A stretch of DNA of 64,000 nt from the NCBI RefSeq assembly GCF_000423305.1, contig NZ_AUHS01000008.1, positions 62,001 through 126,000 of the forward strand. Direction: 5' to 3'. Positions 37,294 to 47,059 of this stretch are shown piece by piece. The notes under the pieces were generated by a model. It did not search any database and had not been told where the DNA came from. It saw nothing but the letters and a program-made list of their open reading frames with translations. The DNA is from Legionella moravica DSM 19234 (GTDB taxonomy: Bacteria > Pseudomonadota > Gammaproteobacteria > Legionellales > Legionellaceae). The translations under genes were made by a program, and so were the position numbers. Positions within the stretch are counted from its first letter, which is position 1. Each line of letters begins with the position of its first letter.

Positions 37294-38982
37294 ATGAAAA
37301 AATTAGCATTTCTCATTCTTTTTATGATTTGTTTTCCCGTTTTGGCTGAGAACACCAAACCACCTGCGTTTAAAATAAATGGAGTTACAGGAAAGGTTCT
37401 TGCCAATGTGGAACAACGCTTAAAAGAACTGCAAGAAGTGAAACCTCTAAACGAACTTAACCCGGATGAGTTACAAATACAGATTATAAAAGCCCTACAA
37501 CCTTATGGGTATTTCAAAGCTGAAGTCAATGTAGTGTCTCAAAGCAATCGGAACTTGATTATTACTATCCAACCAGGACCTCAGGTTCGTATTGCCTCAA
37601 TTCATGTTGCGCTTCTGGGAGAAGGTCGTCAAAATCCTTTGCTGCTCAAAACTCTAAGGGAATTACCCATAAAAAAAGGGGATCCTTTATTTAGTGAACG
37701 CTACGATCAAGCAAAACAAAGCCTGTTGAATACGGCTGAAAATCTCGGTTATCTGCACGGCTCCTTCCAAAAATCAGAAGTCTTGATTGATGAACAAACG
37801 AATACTGCCCGAATTACCCTGATATTTGATACCGAATCGTTGTATTATTTTGGTCAGGTACAATTTGATCCGACCTACATCCGTCCTGAATTGCTTCATC
37901 GTTTTGTGCCATTTCAACCCGGCCAAGCTTATTCAACCGATCTTATCCTTAAATTAAACGATAATCTTTCAAACAGTGGGTACTTCAGTTCTGTATTGGT
38001 TAAACCTCAGATTAGTGAAAGTGAAACGGTACCAGTGCTTGTTCATTTGCAGCCTGTTTCAAAGTATTCCTATTCAATTGGAGCGGGATATGGCACAGAT
38101 ACGGGTGTTCGTGGACGGGCAGCGCTGCACGTCATTCCTGTTAATCGTAAAGGACATAAATTTAATGCGCTGGCTCAGGGTTCCTTTACCCAAAATGCTC
38201 TTCAAGCCCAGTATGTTGTTCCAGGATCAAATCCTGTGGCTGATCAATACAGCCTGACCGGTAACTTTTCCAATCTCAATTACAATACCGGCTACAGTAA
38301 TGCCTTTCTTTTATCGCTTGGCCAATTACATAATGGAGAACATTTCCAGCGTTCATTGTCATTAAACGGGCTTTATGAAAGCTTTCATTATACATTGCAA
38401 CCAACAACGAATCAGTTTCTTTTATATCCCAAAGCAACCTTTACTTTCACAAAAACAAAAGATCTATTATTCTCACCGTCTGGTTACAACATCAGTGTTA
38501 ATGCCCTTGGCGCCAATAAACTCACACTCTCCAATCTTGATTTTGGTCAGCTAATATTAGATGCTAAAGCAGCACTCATGATAGATTCTATGCGATTACG
38601 TCTCTATGGACACACGATACAGGGAATCACCGCAACCCCAAATATTAATCAACTTCCTTTGTCCCTGGCAATGCTTCTGGGGGGAACAGACAATTTAAAA
38701 GCATATAGTTTTAACTCTATAGGTCCAGGGAGAATTAGTACTTATGCCGGTTTCGAAATTCAAAAAGAAACCTATAAAAACTGGTATCTGCTTGGTTTCT
38801 ATGATGCCGGAAATGTCTACAATCCTGCACCCCGGACAATGTTATATGATGTGGGAGTAGGTTTAATGTGGGTATCGCCAATCGGCCCGATTAAAGTCGG
38901 CTTAGCTCAATCGGTCAACAATCAATTACAAAGATTAGGCACCAATCCTCGTTTAGTCATTAATATGGGGCCGGATTTATGA
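37294..38982 (+). CDS. tamA: TamA outer membrane assembly protein
   Basis: TamA is an Omp85-family beta-barrel that works with TamB in the translocation and assembly module. It has 562 residues and a signal peptide (MKKLAFLILFMICFPVLAEN). Three POTRA domains follow (about 25-260), and the C-terminal barrel contains the GGTDNLKAYSFNSIGP block, where the Omp85 family normally carries an (R/V)RGY motif, here altered to K-A-Y. The last strand ends LVINMGPDL. It starts 12 bp after mutS and overlaps tamB by 4 bp. Confidence 0.93.
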   Translation: MKKLAFLILFMICFPVLAENTKPPAFKINGVTGKVLANVEQRLKELQEVKPLNELNPDELQIQIIKALQPYGYFKAEVNVVSQSNRNLIITIQPGPQVRIASIHVALLGEGRQNPLLLKTLRELPIKKGDPLFSERYDQAKQSLLNTAENLGYLHGSFQKSEVLIDEQTNTARITLIFDTESLYYFGQVQFDPTYIRPELLHRFVPFQPGQAYSTDLILKLNDNLSNSGYFSSVLVKPQISESETVPVLVHLQPVSKYSYSIGAGYGTDTGVRGRAALHVIPVNRKGHKFNALAQGSFTQNALQAQYVVPGSNPVADQYSLTGNFSNLNYNTGYSNAFLLSLGQLHNGEHFQRSLSLNGLYESFHYTLQPTTNQFLLYPKATFTFTKTKDLLFSPSGYNISVNALGANKLTLSNLDFGQLILDAKAALMIDSMRLRLYGHTIQGITATPNINQLPLSLAMLLGGTDNLKAYSFNSIGPGRISTYAGFEIQKETYKNWYLLGFYDAGNVYNPAPRTMLYDVGVGLMWVSPIGPIKVGLAQSVNNQLQRLGTNPRLVINMGPDL

Positions 38983-41483
38983 TCCAATTTCTTAAAAAAT
39001 TAGTGTATTTCTGCCTTATCCTGATCATCTGTTTGATTGCAGTACTCTCATTTTTCCTGACGACCACTCCTGGCTTATATACGGTAATCAGATTAAGTTC
39101 TTTATTTATGCCAGGAACCCTGAAAGTACATCACATTAAAGGGCGATTATTGAATCAATTTTCAATGGATCAATTGGATTATCATCACAACGCAACACAC
39201 ATCAAAATAAATCAGTTGCAGATCAAATGGCATCTAAGCTCATTGATTCACCCTCAAGTGCAATTGAAGGAATTAAAAGCGAAGTCTATAGAACTGAATG
39301 ATGGTATCAACCTGGAGATGCTCACGATCACTGGCGCATTAATGCAACAGAAGATAACAATAGACTCACTCAAATTTAATTATCTTAAAGACACAGTTTA
39401 TGGTCATATAAAGCTTGCTCTTGAGGCACCCTATGCCCTTTCAGGCTCCATCTCATTAAATCAAAACAACTCAAACCAGGCAGAGATTCATGGGACCCTA
39501 GGTTTTGGTGGAGACAGTACTCAATTGCGATGGACTGGAGAGATTCAAGGTCCTGCGTTATTGTCTGTCAGTGGAAGCCTGAACAACTTGTCAGAAATAG
39601 ATCAGATCATTAAATGGCGCAATGGCTCATGGCCAGTATCTGAAGACAATCGGATTTACAGTCCAGAAGGAAGATTAAAAATTTCAGGAACGTTACCCGA
39701 TATTAATATCGAGCTAAAATCCAAAGTGAACCAAAATCACCAAAATAATTGGCAGATTAACTCAACCATAAAAGGCACCCTACCGCTGAAATGGAACTTT
39801 AATGCCTCGATCTCTCAAACACAGTCTCCTGAATCTAAAGCAGAAGGAGTTCATTCAAATCTGAGCATTACAGGTGAACTTTACGATATCAACACAGGAG
39901 TTATGTCTCTTACCGTTGCACCCGGTCATTACCAAATGGCAAAAGACAGCCCTCTGCCAATTCTTAAATTTGCAGGAGGCACAGTAAACGTATCGCTGAC
40001 TCCAAAGGCATTATCGGGTAAAGGAACGTTAAAAATTGATTCCAATACACAAATGAATCTGAAGTTTAATCTACCTGGGTTTAAACTGAATAATGGCATG
40101 CCTGATACACAACCTATATCCGCTGATCTCACCTTATTAGTGAATTCGTTTGATTTTTTAAAGTCGTTAAGCTCCGACATAACTAATCCCAAAGGACACT
40201 TATCTGCCTCACTAAAAGCAAAGGGAACGCTCAATAAACTACTGTTTGAAAGTACCCTTAAATTAACTAAAGCCAGTGTCTCCATTCCCAAATTAGGCCT
40301 TAATCTAAACCCTGTAGAAATCACAGTCCTGGCTAAAAAGAAAAAGTGGGAAGCCAATGGAACAATCCACTCGTCCAACAAAAAGCTTGTGCTCAAAGGA
40401 CAAGGGGCTATTAGCCCCAAACCAGAGGGTGAGCTGAATCTGCAAGGCGCAGACTTCCCTATACTCAACACCAAAGAATATCAGATCAATATCTCACCAC
40501 AGCTTAAATTATCCGCCTCACCAGATCATGTGGCTCTGGCAGGAACTGTCCTCATACCCTATGCCCAAATAAAACCCCAATCCTTTACCAATAGCCAGAC
40601 TGTTTCTGATGACATTGTCTTTACAACCCAACAGGAAAAACAACCACCGGCGCCAATGAATACCAGCATAGACATTAAAGTCGAAATGGGGGAACAAGTT
40701 GAGCTAACGTTTAAGGGACTTCATGCTACCTTAGCAGGCGCAGTTAACTTGAAACAACTTCCACAAGGACCAATGACCGCCAATGGCGAATTGAACGTAA
40801 CCCAGGGCGAATATAAAGCCTATGGGCAGGATTTAGCTATTGAACAGGGTGAACTCATTTTCACCGGTGGTCGACTGGATAATCCGGGTATTAATCTTAG
40901 AGCCGCAAAAAAAATCGATACGACATCGTCCTCAATCACTAGCTCAAACAAACTTTTTGATTTTAATAATAATAATTTGCAAAATGCGAACTTGCGCGGC
41001 AATATCAGCGTAGGAGTTGAGGTCACAGGCCGCTTGAACTCGCCTAAAATTCAGCTATTTTCTAATCCATCAATCCTGTCGCAAGCGGATATATTGTCCA
41101 TGCTGGTTTTAGGCCGTCCTGCCAGTCAGGCCAACAAAGCAGGAGGACAATTATTATTAGCAGCCATCTCTTCTATGAATCTGGGGACAGGAACTAATGG
41201 AGCACAGCTCCTTGATCAATTAAAACAAAATCTGGGCTTTGATCTTAATGTACAAACCAATAGCAATTTTAATCTGGTTACCAATCAGGTCAGCGACAAC
41301 ACAGCTCTGGTCGTGGGTAAAGCCCTGTCCAAAAGGATGTATTTGAGTTATAACGTAGGTCTATCTCAAGCCGATCCTAATGTGTTAACACTTAAATATT
41401 TACTTAATAAATTTTTAAGTATCCAGGTGAGTAGCAGCGATGCGGGCAATGGCATAGATTTTTTATACACCTCAAATAAATAA
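38979..41483 (+). CDS. tamB: TamB inner-membrane assembly and lipid-transport protein
   Basis: TamB is a large periplasm-spanning AsmA-like protein anchored in the inner membrane. The signal anchor is at residues 9-28 (VYFCLILIICLIAVLSFFLT). A long beta-rich body follows, and the DUF490 domain at the C-terminus contains PQGPMTANGELNVTQGEYKA and the ending ADILSMLVLGRPASQ. At 834 residues it is shorter than the E. coli protein (about 1259) but within the range of the family. It is coupled to tamA by a 4-bp overlap. Confidence 0.92.
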   Translation: MIQFLKKLVYFCLILIICLIAVLSFFLTTTPGLYTVIRLSSLFMPGTLKVHHIKGRLLNQFSMDQLDYHHNATHIKINQLQIKWHLSSLIHPQVQLKELKAKSIELNDGINLEMLTITGALMQQKITIDSLKFNYLKDTVYGHIKLALEAPYALSGSISLNQNNSNQAEIHGTLGFGGDSTQLRWTGEIQGPALLSVSGSLNNLSEIDQIIKWRNGSWPVSEDNRIYSPEGRLKISGTLPDINIELKSKVNQNHQNNWQINSTIKGTLPLKWNFNASISQTQSPESKAEGVHSNLSITGELYDINTGVMSLTVAPGHYQMAKDSPLPILKFAGGTVNVSLTPKALSGKGTLKIDSNTQMNLKFNLPGFKLNNGMPDTQPISADLTLLVNSFDFLKSLSSDITNPKGHLSASLKAKGTLNKLLFESTLKLTKASVSIPKLGLNLNPVEITVLAKKKKWEANGTIHSSNKKLVLKGQGAISPKPEGELNLQGADFPILNTKEYQINISPQLKLSASPDHVALAGTVLIPYAQIKPQSFTNSQTVSDDIVFTTQQEKQPPAPMNTSIDIKVEMGEQVELTFKGLHATLAGAVNLKQLPQGPMTANGELNVTQGEYKAYGQDLAIEQGELIFTGGRLDNPGINLRAAKKIDTTSSSITSSNKLFDFNNNNLQNANLRGNISVGVEVTGRLNSPKIQLFSNPSILSQADILSMLVLGRPASQANKAGGQLLLAAISSMNLGTGTNGAQLLDQLKQNLGFDLNVQTNSNFNLVTNQVSDNTALVVGKALSKRMYLSYNVGLSQADPNVLTLKYLLNKFLSIQVSSSDAGNGIDFLYTSNK

Positions 41484-41524
41484 TTAATAATCTGAATTGC
41501 AGATATTTTAGTAAGGATTTTTTT

Positions 41525-42511
41525 ATGAGCGATTATACTATTCCCTTGCGGTTAACACGCCTTCGCAGCAGCGCCATGTCACGTGCTCTGGTTAAAGAAA
41601 CTCGTTTGCATCCTCAACAGTTTATTGCTCCCCTGTTCATTAGTGAGGAATTAACAGCACCGAAGGAAATCGCAGCCATGCCGGGTCAATTTCAATTGGA
41701 TATCGATTCTTTGCCCAAGGAAATCGAACAGTTAAGTGACTTAGGCATTCCTGCTGTTTTACTTTTTGGAATCCCCAAAATAAAAGATGCATGCGGAAGC
41801 GAATCATTTAACGCAGAAGGTATCATTCAGAGAGCAATAAAAAAAATCCGTTCAGTGAACTCTGAAATACTAATCATTACTGACCTCTGCTTTTGTGAAT
41901 ACACAGATCACGGTCATTGTGGTGTTTTAAACGATAAAAAAATTGATAATGACAACACATTGCATTTATTAGGAAAACAGGCTGTCAGTCATGCCAATGC
42001 AGGTGCTGACTGGGTTGCACCCAGCGGTATGACTGATGGTATGGTAAGCGCCATCAGAACAGCATTGGATGAGGCAGGCTATAAACACATTCCTATTCTA
42101 AGCTACAGCGCCAAATACTGCTCCTGTCTTTACGGTCCTTTTAGAGAGGCAGCACAGGGAGCGCCACAATTTGGTGACCGCAAAGCGTATCAAATGGATC
42201 CGGCCAATAGCGATGAAGCGCTTAGAGAAACAGCCCTGGATCTGGAGGAAGGCGCTGATATGATTATGGTCAAACCGGCAGGATTCTATCTTGATATAAT
42301 CTATAAGCTCAAACAGCATTTCACTGAAGTACCTCTGTGTGCCTATCAAGTCAGTGGCGAATATTCCATGATTAAAACAGCAGCACAAAACAACCTGATT
42401 AATGAAGAGCAGGCAATCATTGAAAGCTTAACAGCTATAAAGAGAGCAGGAGCGAACTTCATCATTTCTTATTTTGCCAAAGATATCGGCAGAATATTAA
42501 AGGAAATTTGA
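41525..42511 (+). CDS. hemB: HemB, 5-aminolevulinic acid dehydratase
   Basis: HemB condenses two 5-aminolevulinate molecules to porphobilinogen in haem synthesis. It has 328 residues. It is of the zinc type, with the three-cysteine site in TDLCFCEYTDHGHCG. The two active-site lysines lie in SAKYCSCLYGPFR and MIMVKPAGFYLD, and APSGMTDGM is also present. AAGGA precedes the ATG. It is separated from tamB by about 40 bases and may share its transcript. Confidence 0.97.
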   Translation: MSDYTIPLRLTRLRSSAMSRALVKETRLHPQQFIAPLFISEELTAPKEIAAMPGQFQLDIDSLPKEIEQLSDLGIPAVLLFGIPKIKDACGSESFNAEGIIQRAIKKIRSVNSEILIITDLCFCEYTDHGHCGVLNDKKIDNDNTLHLLGKQAVSHANAGADWVAPSGMTDGMVSAIRTALDEAGYKHIPILSYSAKYCSCLYGPFREAAQGAPQFGDRKAYQMDPANSDEALRETALDLEEGADMIMVKPAGFYLDIIYKLKQHFTEVPLCAYQVSGEYSMIKTAAQNNLINEEQAIIESLTAIKRAGANFIISYFAKDIGRILKEI

Positions 42512-42651
42512 TGAAGATCATGTCCGAATTATGGCATAACCGGACGAATAAAGCAGATTGCAGAGGTTAAGACTTGCCTCAGAGATTACAATCCCATATA
42601 GTTGAATGGATTGTTTTGTACCATCACTTATAATCTTTAATGGAGATATTA

Positions 42652-43044
42652 ATGAATTTAATGCTTAAAAGTATATCGGCAATCGCTTTCAGTCTGAGTG
42701 CCGCAAGCGCTTTAGCAGTTCCAACGTATTTAACAACACACAACAACACTAATGTTGAATCCAATGCCTATGTTGCTGGAACAATTCCATCCCCTTACCC
42801 AACTCCAGCCAACTCCACTCGCCAGATATACTGGAATATGGTAAAAATGGCCTGTTTTGGACACACCACAAATGGTAAATGTTCTGCTCTTATAAAAATG
42901 GCGACAAACACATCAAGCCCTATTGATATCGGTTATGTAACTATGGAACTGGAAACTGGTGATATCACGCCTAAAGTTCTTTCAGCTAAAGGATATACTC
43001 TGACGGTTAATGGTCCAGGTGAAGCTACAATTACCAAAGATTAG
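42652..43044 (+). CDS. Small secreted protein of unknown function
   Basis: The protein has 130 residues. The first 22 form a signal peptide (LKSISAIAFSLSAASALAV). The mature part contains YWNMVKMACFGHTTNGKCSA, so two cysteines could pair, followed by a beta-rich section with IGYVTMELETGDI. GGAG stands before the ATG at 42652; a start four codons upstream lacks a site. I know of no characterised family, but such secreted proteins are frequent in Legionella genomes. Confidence 0.72.
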   Translation: MNLMLKSISAIAFSLSAASALAVPTYLTTHNNTNVESNAYVAGTIPSPYPTPANSTRQIYWNMVKMACFGHTTNGKCSALIKMATNTSSPIDIGYVTMELETGDITPKVLSAKGYTLTVNGPGEATITKD

Positions 43045-43099
43045 TGATACTCCATAAGACCACCTTTTTATTTTAATCTGAACATTAAAATATCTAACG

Positions 43100-43117
43100 T
43101 GCCCGCCCAGGCGGGCA
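43100..43117. terminator. GC-rich palindrome between convergent genes
   Basis: TGCCCGCC and GGCGGGCA form a perfect 8-bp inverted repeat with a 2-base centre, between convergent genes. It may serve as a bidirectional terminator, though the T tracts are weak. Confidence 0.5.
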
Positions 43118-43206
43118 ACCGAATTAAATTAAATTGTACGCGTCTATTCTTTAACATGTCTATGATGCATATCATTTTGTATACGGCCTATTACACTTTG
43201 TGAAAT

Positions 43207-44490
43207 CTACCTTGCACCTAATGTAGATTGCAGGTTCATTCGCTCCAAACATTCCGTAACATGTTCACTCCACATGACTTGACACTCCAGAAAAACGGCT
43301 TTTAATTCTTCTGGCGCTTTTTCAAGCGTTTCTTCTGTTGAAATATTGGGTTCAAAGAAATTTATGCTGTTGATATACGAAGGATCGTTTAAAATCATCT
43401 TCATTTCTGCCCTACCGTTCAAATAAACTGAGATCATTTCATCAACAGAAAAACCTGGAATGATATTGGAATTTTCAATCAGAAAGGGAGACAGATTTTC
43501 TTTCATTAACAGGTACTGCAGAAGAATCATAGAATAAGTGCGGCCCACTCCGTCTGTGAAAGGATGATGCAGAACTGAATATTTTATGAAAGTAAATATG
43601 GCTTTAAGTTTATCCAATTCACTTTCAGCCCTGCTCAAAGAATCATTAAAATCATTGATCAGACGTTCAGTAACTTTGTTAAGAAACTCCTCATTCAATT
43701 TTACATCACGTGTTTCATAGTATATTGTGGTTCCATGTTCAATATACTCCATGCATTCTTTTGCGAGTTCTTCCGGCCCCCGATCAGCAAAAGTATCAAT
43801 TATTTGCAACGCCCCATTTCCTATTACTATAACCAATCGTACCCCGGGAATTTGATACTGTTTCTCAAGTAACTTTAAATAGGTAATGGATTCAGTTAAT
43901 CCTGATATTGAATCAAAATTTGCTGTCATGCCCCATACAGCATTGCCATTACGGAACTGCCCGGGTATTTGATCTATCATATTCTCAACGCCCTTAGTAC
44001 ACATTTCATGAAGTCTTTTAATAAAATCATTATTAAGAGGTGCTGGTGAATCGAGATTATCCAAAATAAAACAAAACCCTTCCGTTACATGTTTTAAATA
44101 CCCAGGTTCTGATTGCTCAAAGTTAATCCAAGCTGGTTCATAGCCGTCACCCTCTATAACATCAACAACCAGTTCATCACTTTTATCTGTAGCTTTAAAT
44201 AATCTAATGATTTCTTCAACATAGTGATCTCTAATTGAATCCAGGTGATGCATACTCAGATTTTGATTCTTGATAAATTCTTTAATTATCGATAATGGGA
44301 CGAATTTCTTATTTCCAACTAACTTATGATACAGCTCTCTATATACAAAAGGGCGAATATCGTAACGGGATCTTTCAACAAAAAACCTCCAAAATTCCTG
44401 CTTGGGAAAACGGGCTAAAAACGATTGAAGATCAATGGGTGGTTCATTACTGGATTCTGCGTTCGGAAAAAAATTTAATCTGCTGAACAT
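43207..44490 (-). CDS. Fic-domain protein with variant active site
   Basis: This 427-residue protein has a Fic core in its second half: helices around EEFLNKVTERLINDFNDSL and the motif HPFTDGVGRTYS at 309-320. Canonical Fic AMP-transferases carry H-x-F-x-(D/E)-G-N-G-R-x-x-R; here Asn is replaced by Val and the last Arg by Ser, though His309, Asp313 and Arg317 are kept. The N-terminal 230 residues match no domain I know. Fic proteins of Legionella include phosphocholinating and AMPylating effectors, so a host-directed role is plausible. No antitoxin gene adjoins it. Confidence 0.78.
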   Translation of the reverse strand: MFSRLNFFPNAESSNEPPIDLQSFLARFPKQEFWRFFVERSRYDIRPFVYRELYHKLVGNKKFVPLSIIKEFIKNQNLSMHHLDSIRDHYVEEIIRLFKATDKSDELVVDVIEGDGYEPAWINFEQSEPGYLKHVTEGFCFILDNLDSPAPLNNDFIKRLHEMCTKGVENMIDQIPGQFRNGNAVWGMTANFDSISGLTESITYLKLLEKQYQIPGVRLVIVIGNGALQIIDTFADRGPEELAKECMEYIEHGTTIYYETRDVKLNEEFLNKVTERLINDFNDSLSRAESELDKLKAIFTFIKYSVLHHPFTDGVGRTYSMILLQYLLMKENLSPFLIENSNIIPGFSVDEMISVYLNGRAEMKMILNDPSYINSINFFEPNISTEETLEKAPEELKAVFLECQVMWSEHVTECLERMNLQSTLGAR

Positions 44491-44576
44491 GATGACTCAA
44501 TTTAAGCGGCTAATGTGTATTATATAGATTAAAAATGAGCATTTATCAATCATTGTGCGCATTAGGTAACTCCACA

Positions 44577-44606
44577 CGTCATCTCGAGCTCAGCGAGGGA
44601 TCTCAA
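44577..44606 (+). repeat. Dispersed REP-like repeat, copy 3
   Basis: The sequence CGTCATCTCGAGCTCAGCGA followed by GGGATCTC is a close version of the 'GTCATCCCGAGCGCAGCGAGGGATC' repeat found between genes in many Legionella-like genomes. Related copies are at 8994 and 29335. Confidence 0.6.
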
Positions 44607-44911
44607 GCAAAGGGCATGTACTAAATTAACAGAAAAGCTCGTGAACCATTATGTGGTTATGATCAAATAGCTGCATGAAAGATTGCGAACAAATCATAGA
44701 AAGACTTATAGCAAAGAGTACTGAATTAGAAAAGGTCACAATAAAGGGTCTAGACCCCCTATTTGTACCTGAGGTACCGTAATGTCGATATAGGCGTAAA
44801 ATTATGACGTTATCAACGGGCGGCTGGAAATTTTCTAGCTGTGAGAAAACCTTATTTAAGACAATTAGACTTATAAAAAGTGTTCTCACAATATTTCTTG
44901 AATCGTTCTAT
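44607..44911. other. Intergenic stretch with no supported gene
   Basis: These are about 300 bases between the Fic gene and the frameshifted membrane gene. Short open frames on both strands (for example 44626-44889 minus) have no ribosome site and no recognisable product. Confidence 0.45.
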
Positions 44912-45794
44912 TCACTTCATTTGATAGGCATTATTATCTATAAGTTTTTCAAGATTATCTAATTTTTCAGTGGAGTCAGTTTTATTAAAAAATACGTTTC
45001 TATTAATTACTACTGCGGCTAAATATAAAATTCCAAAACCTAAAATAGCAAGTCCAATATTTCCTAAAACTCGATTCCATCCTCTATGTTTATCTAATAT
45101 TTTATGTGCATTCTTAATTTTATCTTTAGTTTGATTTTTAAAAGTAACATATGCTTCTTCTGTTGGATTGGGAAAATATGTTTGTGAGAGTTTAGTGAGA
45201 TTTGTATAAAGCTGGTCTGCTTTGTCAGCTGCAGTAATATGCCCATAATTTCGTAATTTAGTAGCCTTTTTTGAAATAATACTTAATTGAGTATCGAACT
45301 CTTTTTGTTTCTTTTCCAACTTTAATGGAAACTCTATTTCCTTTTTATTATTAATTAATTCTTTCTGTACAATATTTTTGAGCAATTCATTATTAATTAC
45401 GGTATTAGGAACCTCTTTAATAATGGATACTTGTCCTGAAATATCTTCACTTAATGGTGACTGTTCATGCCCTATTGAAATCAAAGTAGGTAATAAGTCA
45501 TTTTGCTTGAGTTTATTTATTCCTGTAAGTAGTTTCTTAATATGCTCTTCTTTATTAGGACAAGATACATCATACACAACAAATTGAGTGTCAGCTGGAA
45601 ACGGAACAGATAAATATCCAAGTATATCTCTAAAACCTTCAACTGAGCCAGAACCTGAAGTTGAAGTTGAAAGGCTGGTATAAGTACCGTCCCGTTCATT
45701 TTTCTCCCAGCTTATCATCCATATGATAAAGTCTATAATCTTTATATTCTGCGCCAATCATTATGCCAATTACGTTAATACTTTTTTTAGACAT
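44912..45794 (-). pseudogene. Frameshifted membrane protein with HRG C-terminal module
   Basis: An ATG at 45794 opens the frame MSKKSINVIGIMIGAEYKDY, followed by RLYHMDDKL, and ends at a TGA about 30 codons later. The longer downstream frame (44912-45757) picks up at WEKNERDGTYTSLS and runs to the end. The two join naturally as DDKL-WEKNERD if two bases are restored, so a small deletion near 45712 is likely. The downstream part has a helical region and a membrane module beginning KHRGWNRVLGNIGLAILGFG, shared with the gene at 24232. The family is unknown; it resembles Legionella effector-type proteins. A sequencing error is possible. Confidence 0.65.
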
Positions 45795-46119
45795 CAATTA
45801 CACACTATTATCGGTCTGTTTTGTGGCTAATTATGCAACAAACGACATAATTAATAAACATTGATTAGCTATTTTTCAAATAACTAAACTTTGATATGTC
45901 AGAGAAGAGTATTTCTTATCAGAAAGATGGATTTTATTGCGTAAACACATATACCGGAATATATGTTGGAGTACGATCGAAAGATGTATAGTTTGTATTG
46001 TATTAGGCAGAGCTCTTTACCTGCAAAATTTTTATATAATTGGACCTATGAAAGATAGTTTAACTCAGAACGAACACTTTGGGGGGTTCTTCCACAGGAC
46101 CCGCAGATCGGGGGAAAGG

Positions 46120-46416
46120 TGAGTAGAACGGCCAGATCACTCCGACCGCCCCCCCCCCTTCAGAACCAGACTTGCGGAACTACCGCATCCGGCTCCCGAT
46201 AGATCAGTGCCCCACACATGTTCAGCGAGTAGGAAAGTTTTCCCAACTTTTGGAAATCCTATTGCTTTAAACATCAAATTGAAACGCAACCAACTCATTG
46301 AGTGACGCCTACCTTTCCGGTTTAGCCATTTGAAGATAATACGCATGCAATATTTTCTGAAAACATCTACTCTACGCTCGTTATCAGAGACGTTGTGGTA
46401 ATTGATCCAGTCTTTC
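46120..46416 (-). mobile_element. Group II intron 3' remnant (maturase end plus domains V-VI)
   Basis: On the minus strand the frame reads DWINYHNVSDNERRVDVFRK, then IIFKWLNRKGRRHSMSW, the C-terminal maturase (X/DNA-binding) end of a group II intron reverse transcriptase. About 50 bases later comes an RNA domain V (46163-46195) beginning GAGCCGGATGCGG and ending in GGTTC, with the CCGC-capped hairpin, and then a domain VI-like stem. The RT domains and the 5' ribozyme are missing. The G-rich run after domain V is ten or more bases long. The element cannot move on its own. Confidence 0.85.
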
Positions 46417-46734
46417 ACGACGCGTATCTCTTTGTAAAGAATCAGCCCAATTTTCTCTCGCTGCTAATTCTCTATTATCTACATAGTGAAAAAGTTTATT
46501 TTCAAGTTTGACTAATTCTATCCCTTTGATATTTAACATTTTATCAGATGTAACTAAATCTGATTTGAGTAATCCTGACGACCATAATGAATTCACATCG
46601 GATTCTGTAATATTAAATTCAAATTTAGATGCGTATTGAGCAAAATCCCTACTACTTAATAACTGTATAGGAAATATATTGAAATTATTAACTATTAAAG
46701 CCTTTAATTCATCATATTTTTTTGCATAAACCCA
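46417..46734 (-). pseudogene. Unidentified gene fragment fused to the intron remnant
   Basis: An open frame without a start reads WVYAKKYDELKALIVNNFNI, then QLLSSRDFAQYASKFEFNIT, and ends near ENWADSLQRDT where the intron sequence begins. An in-frame TAG precedes it. It is AT-rich and matches no family I can name. The abrupt change at about 46440 suggests a deletion that joined this gene to the intron end. Confidence 0.5.
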
Positions 46735-46762
46735 CTATAATTTCTTAATAAATTGAACGAGA

Positions 46763-47059
46763 CTAAGTTCTATGGTGTGTATAAATTACTGAAACAAGTT
46801 CTAAATTAATATGCTGCCTTGCCTTCCATAATTCAAAGTTAGACTGCATCTGCATCCAACTTTCAGGAGTTCTTCCAAAAGCTTTACTTAATCTTAATGC
46901 CATTTCAGGGGAAATATCTGCCTCTCCTTTAATAAGCCTAGAAAAAGTTGAAGGACTAACATTTAGCTTAAAAGCAGCAGTTCTTAAGCTTATATTAAGT
47001 GGTTCAATATACGTTTCCTTAATAAATTCTCCAGGATGGGGTGGGTTATACATAGTCAT
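46763..47059 (-). CDS. higA: HigA-type antitoxin
   Basis: This 98-residue helix-turn-helix protein of the HigA/VapI type neutralises HigB and represses the operon. The typical N-terminus PPHPGEFIKETYIEPL is followed by the HTH LRTAAFKLNVSPSTFSRLIK and the block MALRLSKAFGRTPESWMQMQ. The ATG overlaps the higB stop as TAATG. The gene order toxin-antitoxin is that of higBA systems. Confidence 0.93.
   Translation of the reverse strand: MTMYNPPHPGEFIKETYIEPLNISLRTAAFKLNVSPSTFSRLIKGEADISPEMALRLSKAFGRTPESWMQMQSNFELWKARQHINLELVSVIYTHHRT

Noticed and set aside
44626..44889. Open frame of 87 codons on the minus strand
   Set aside because: No ribosome site and no recognisable product; a poorly supported intergenic frame.
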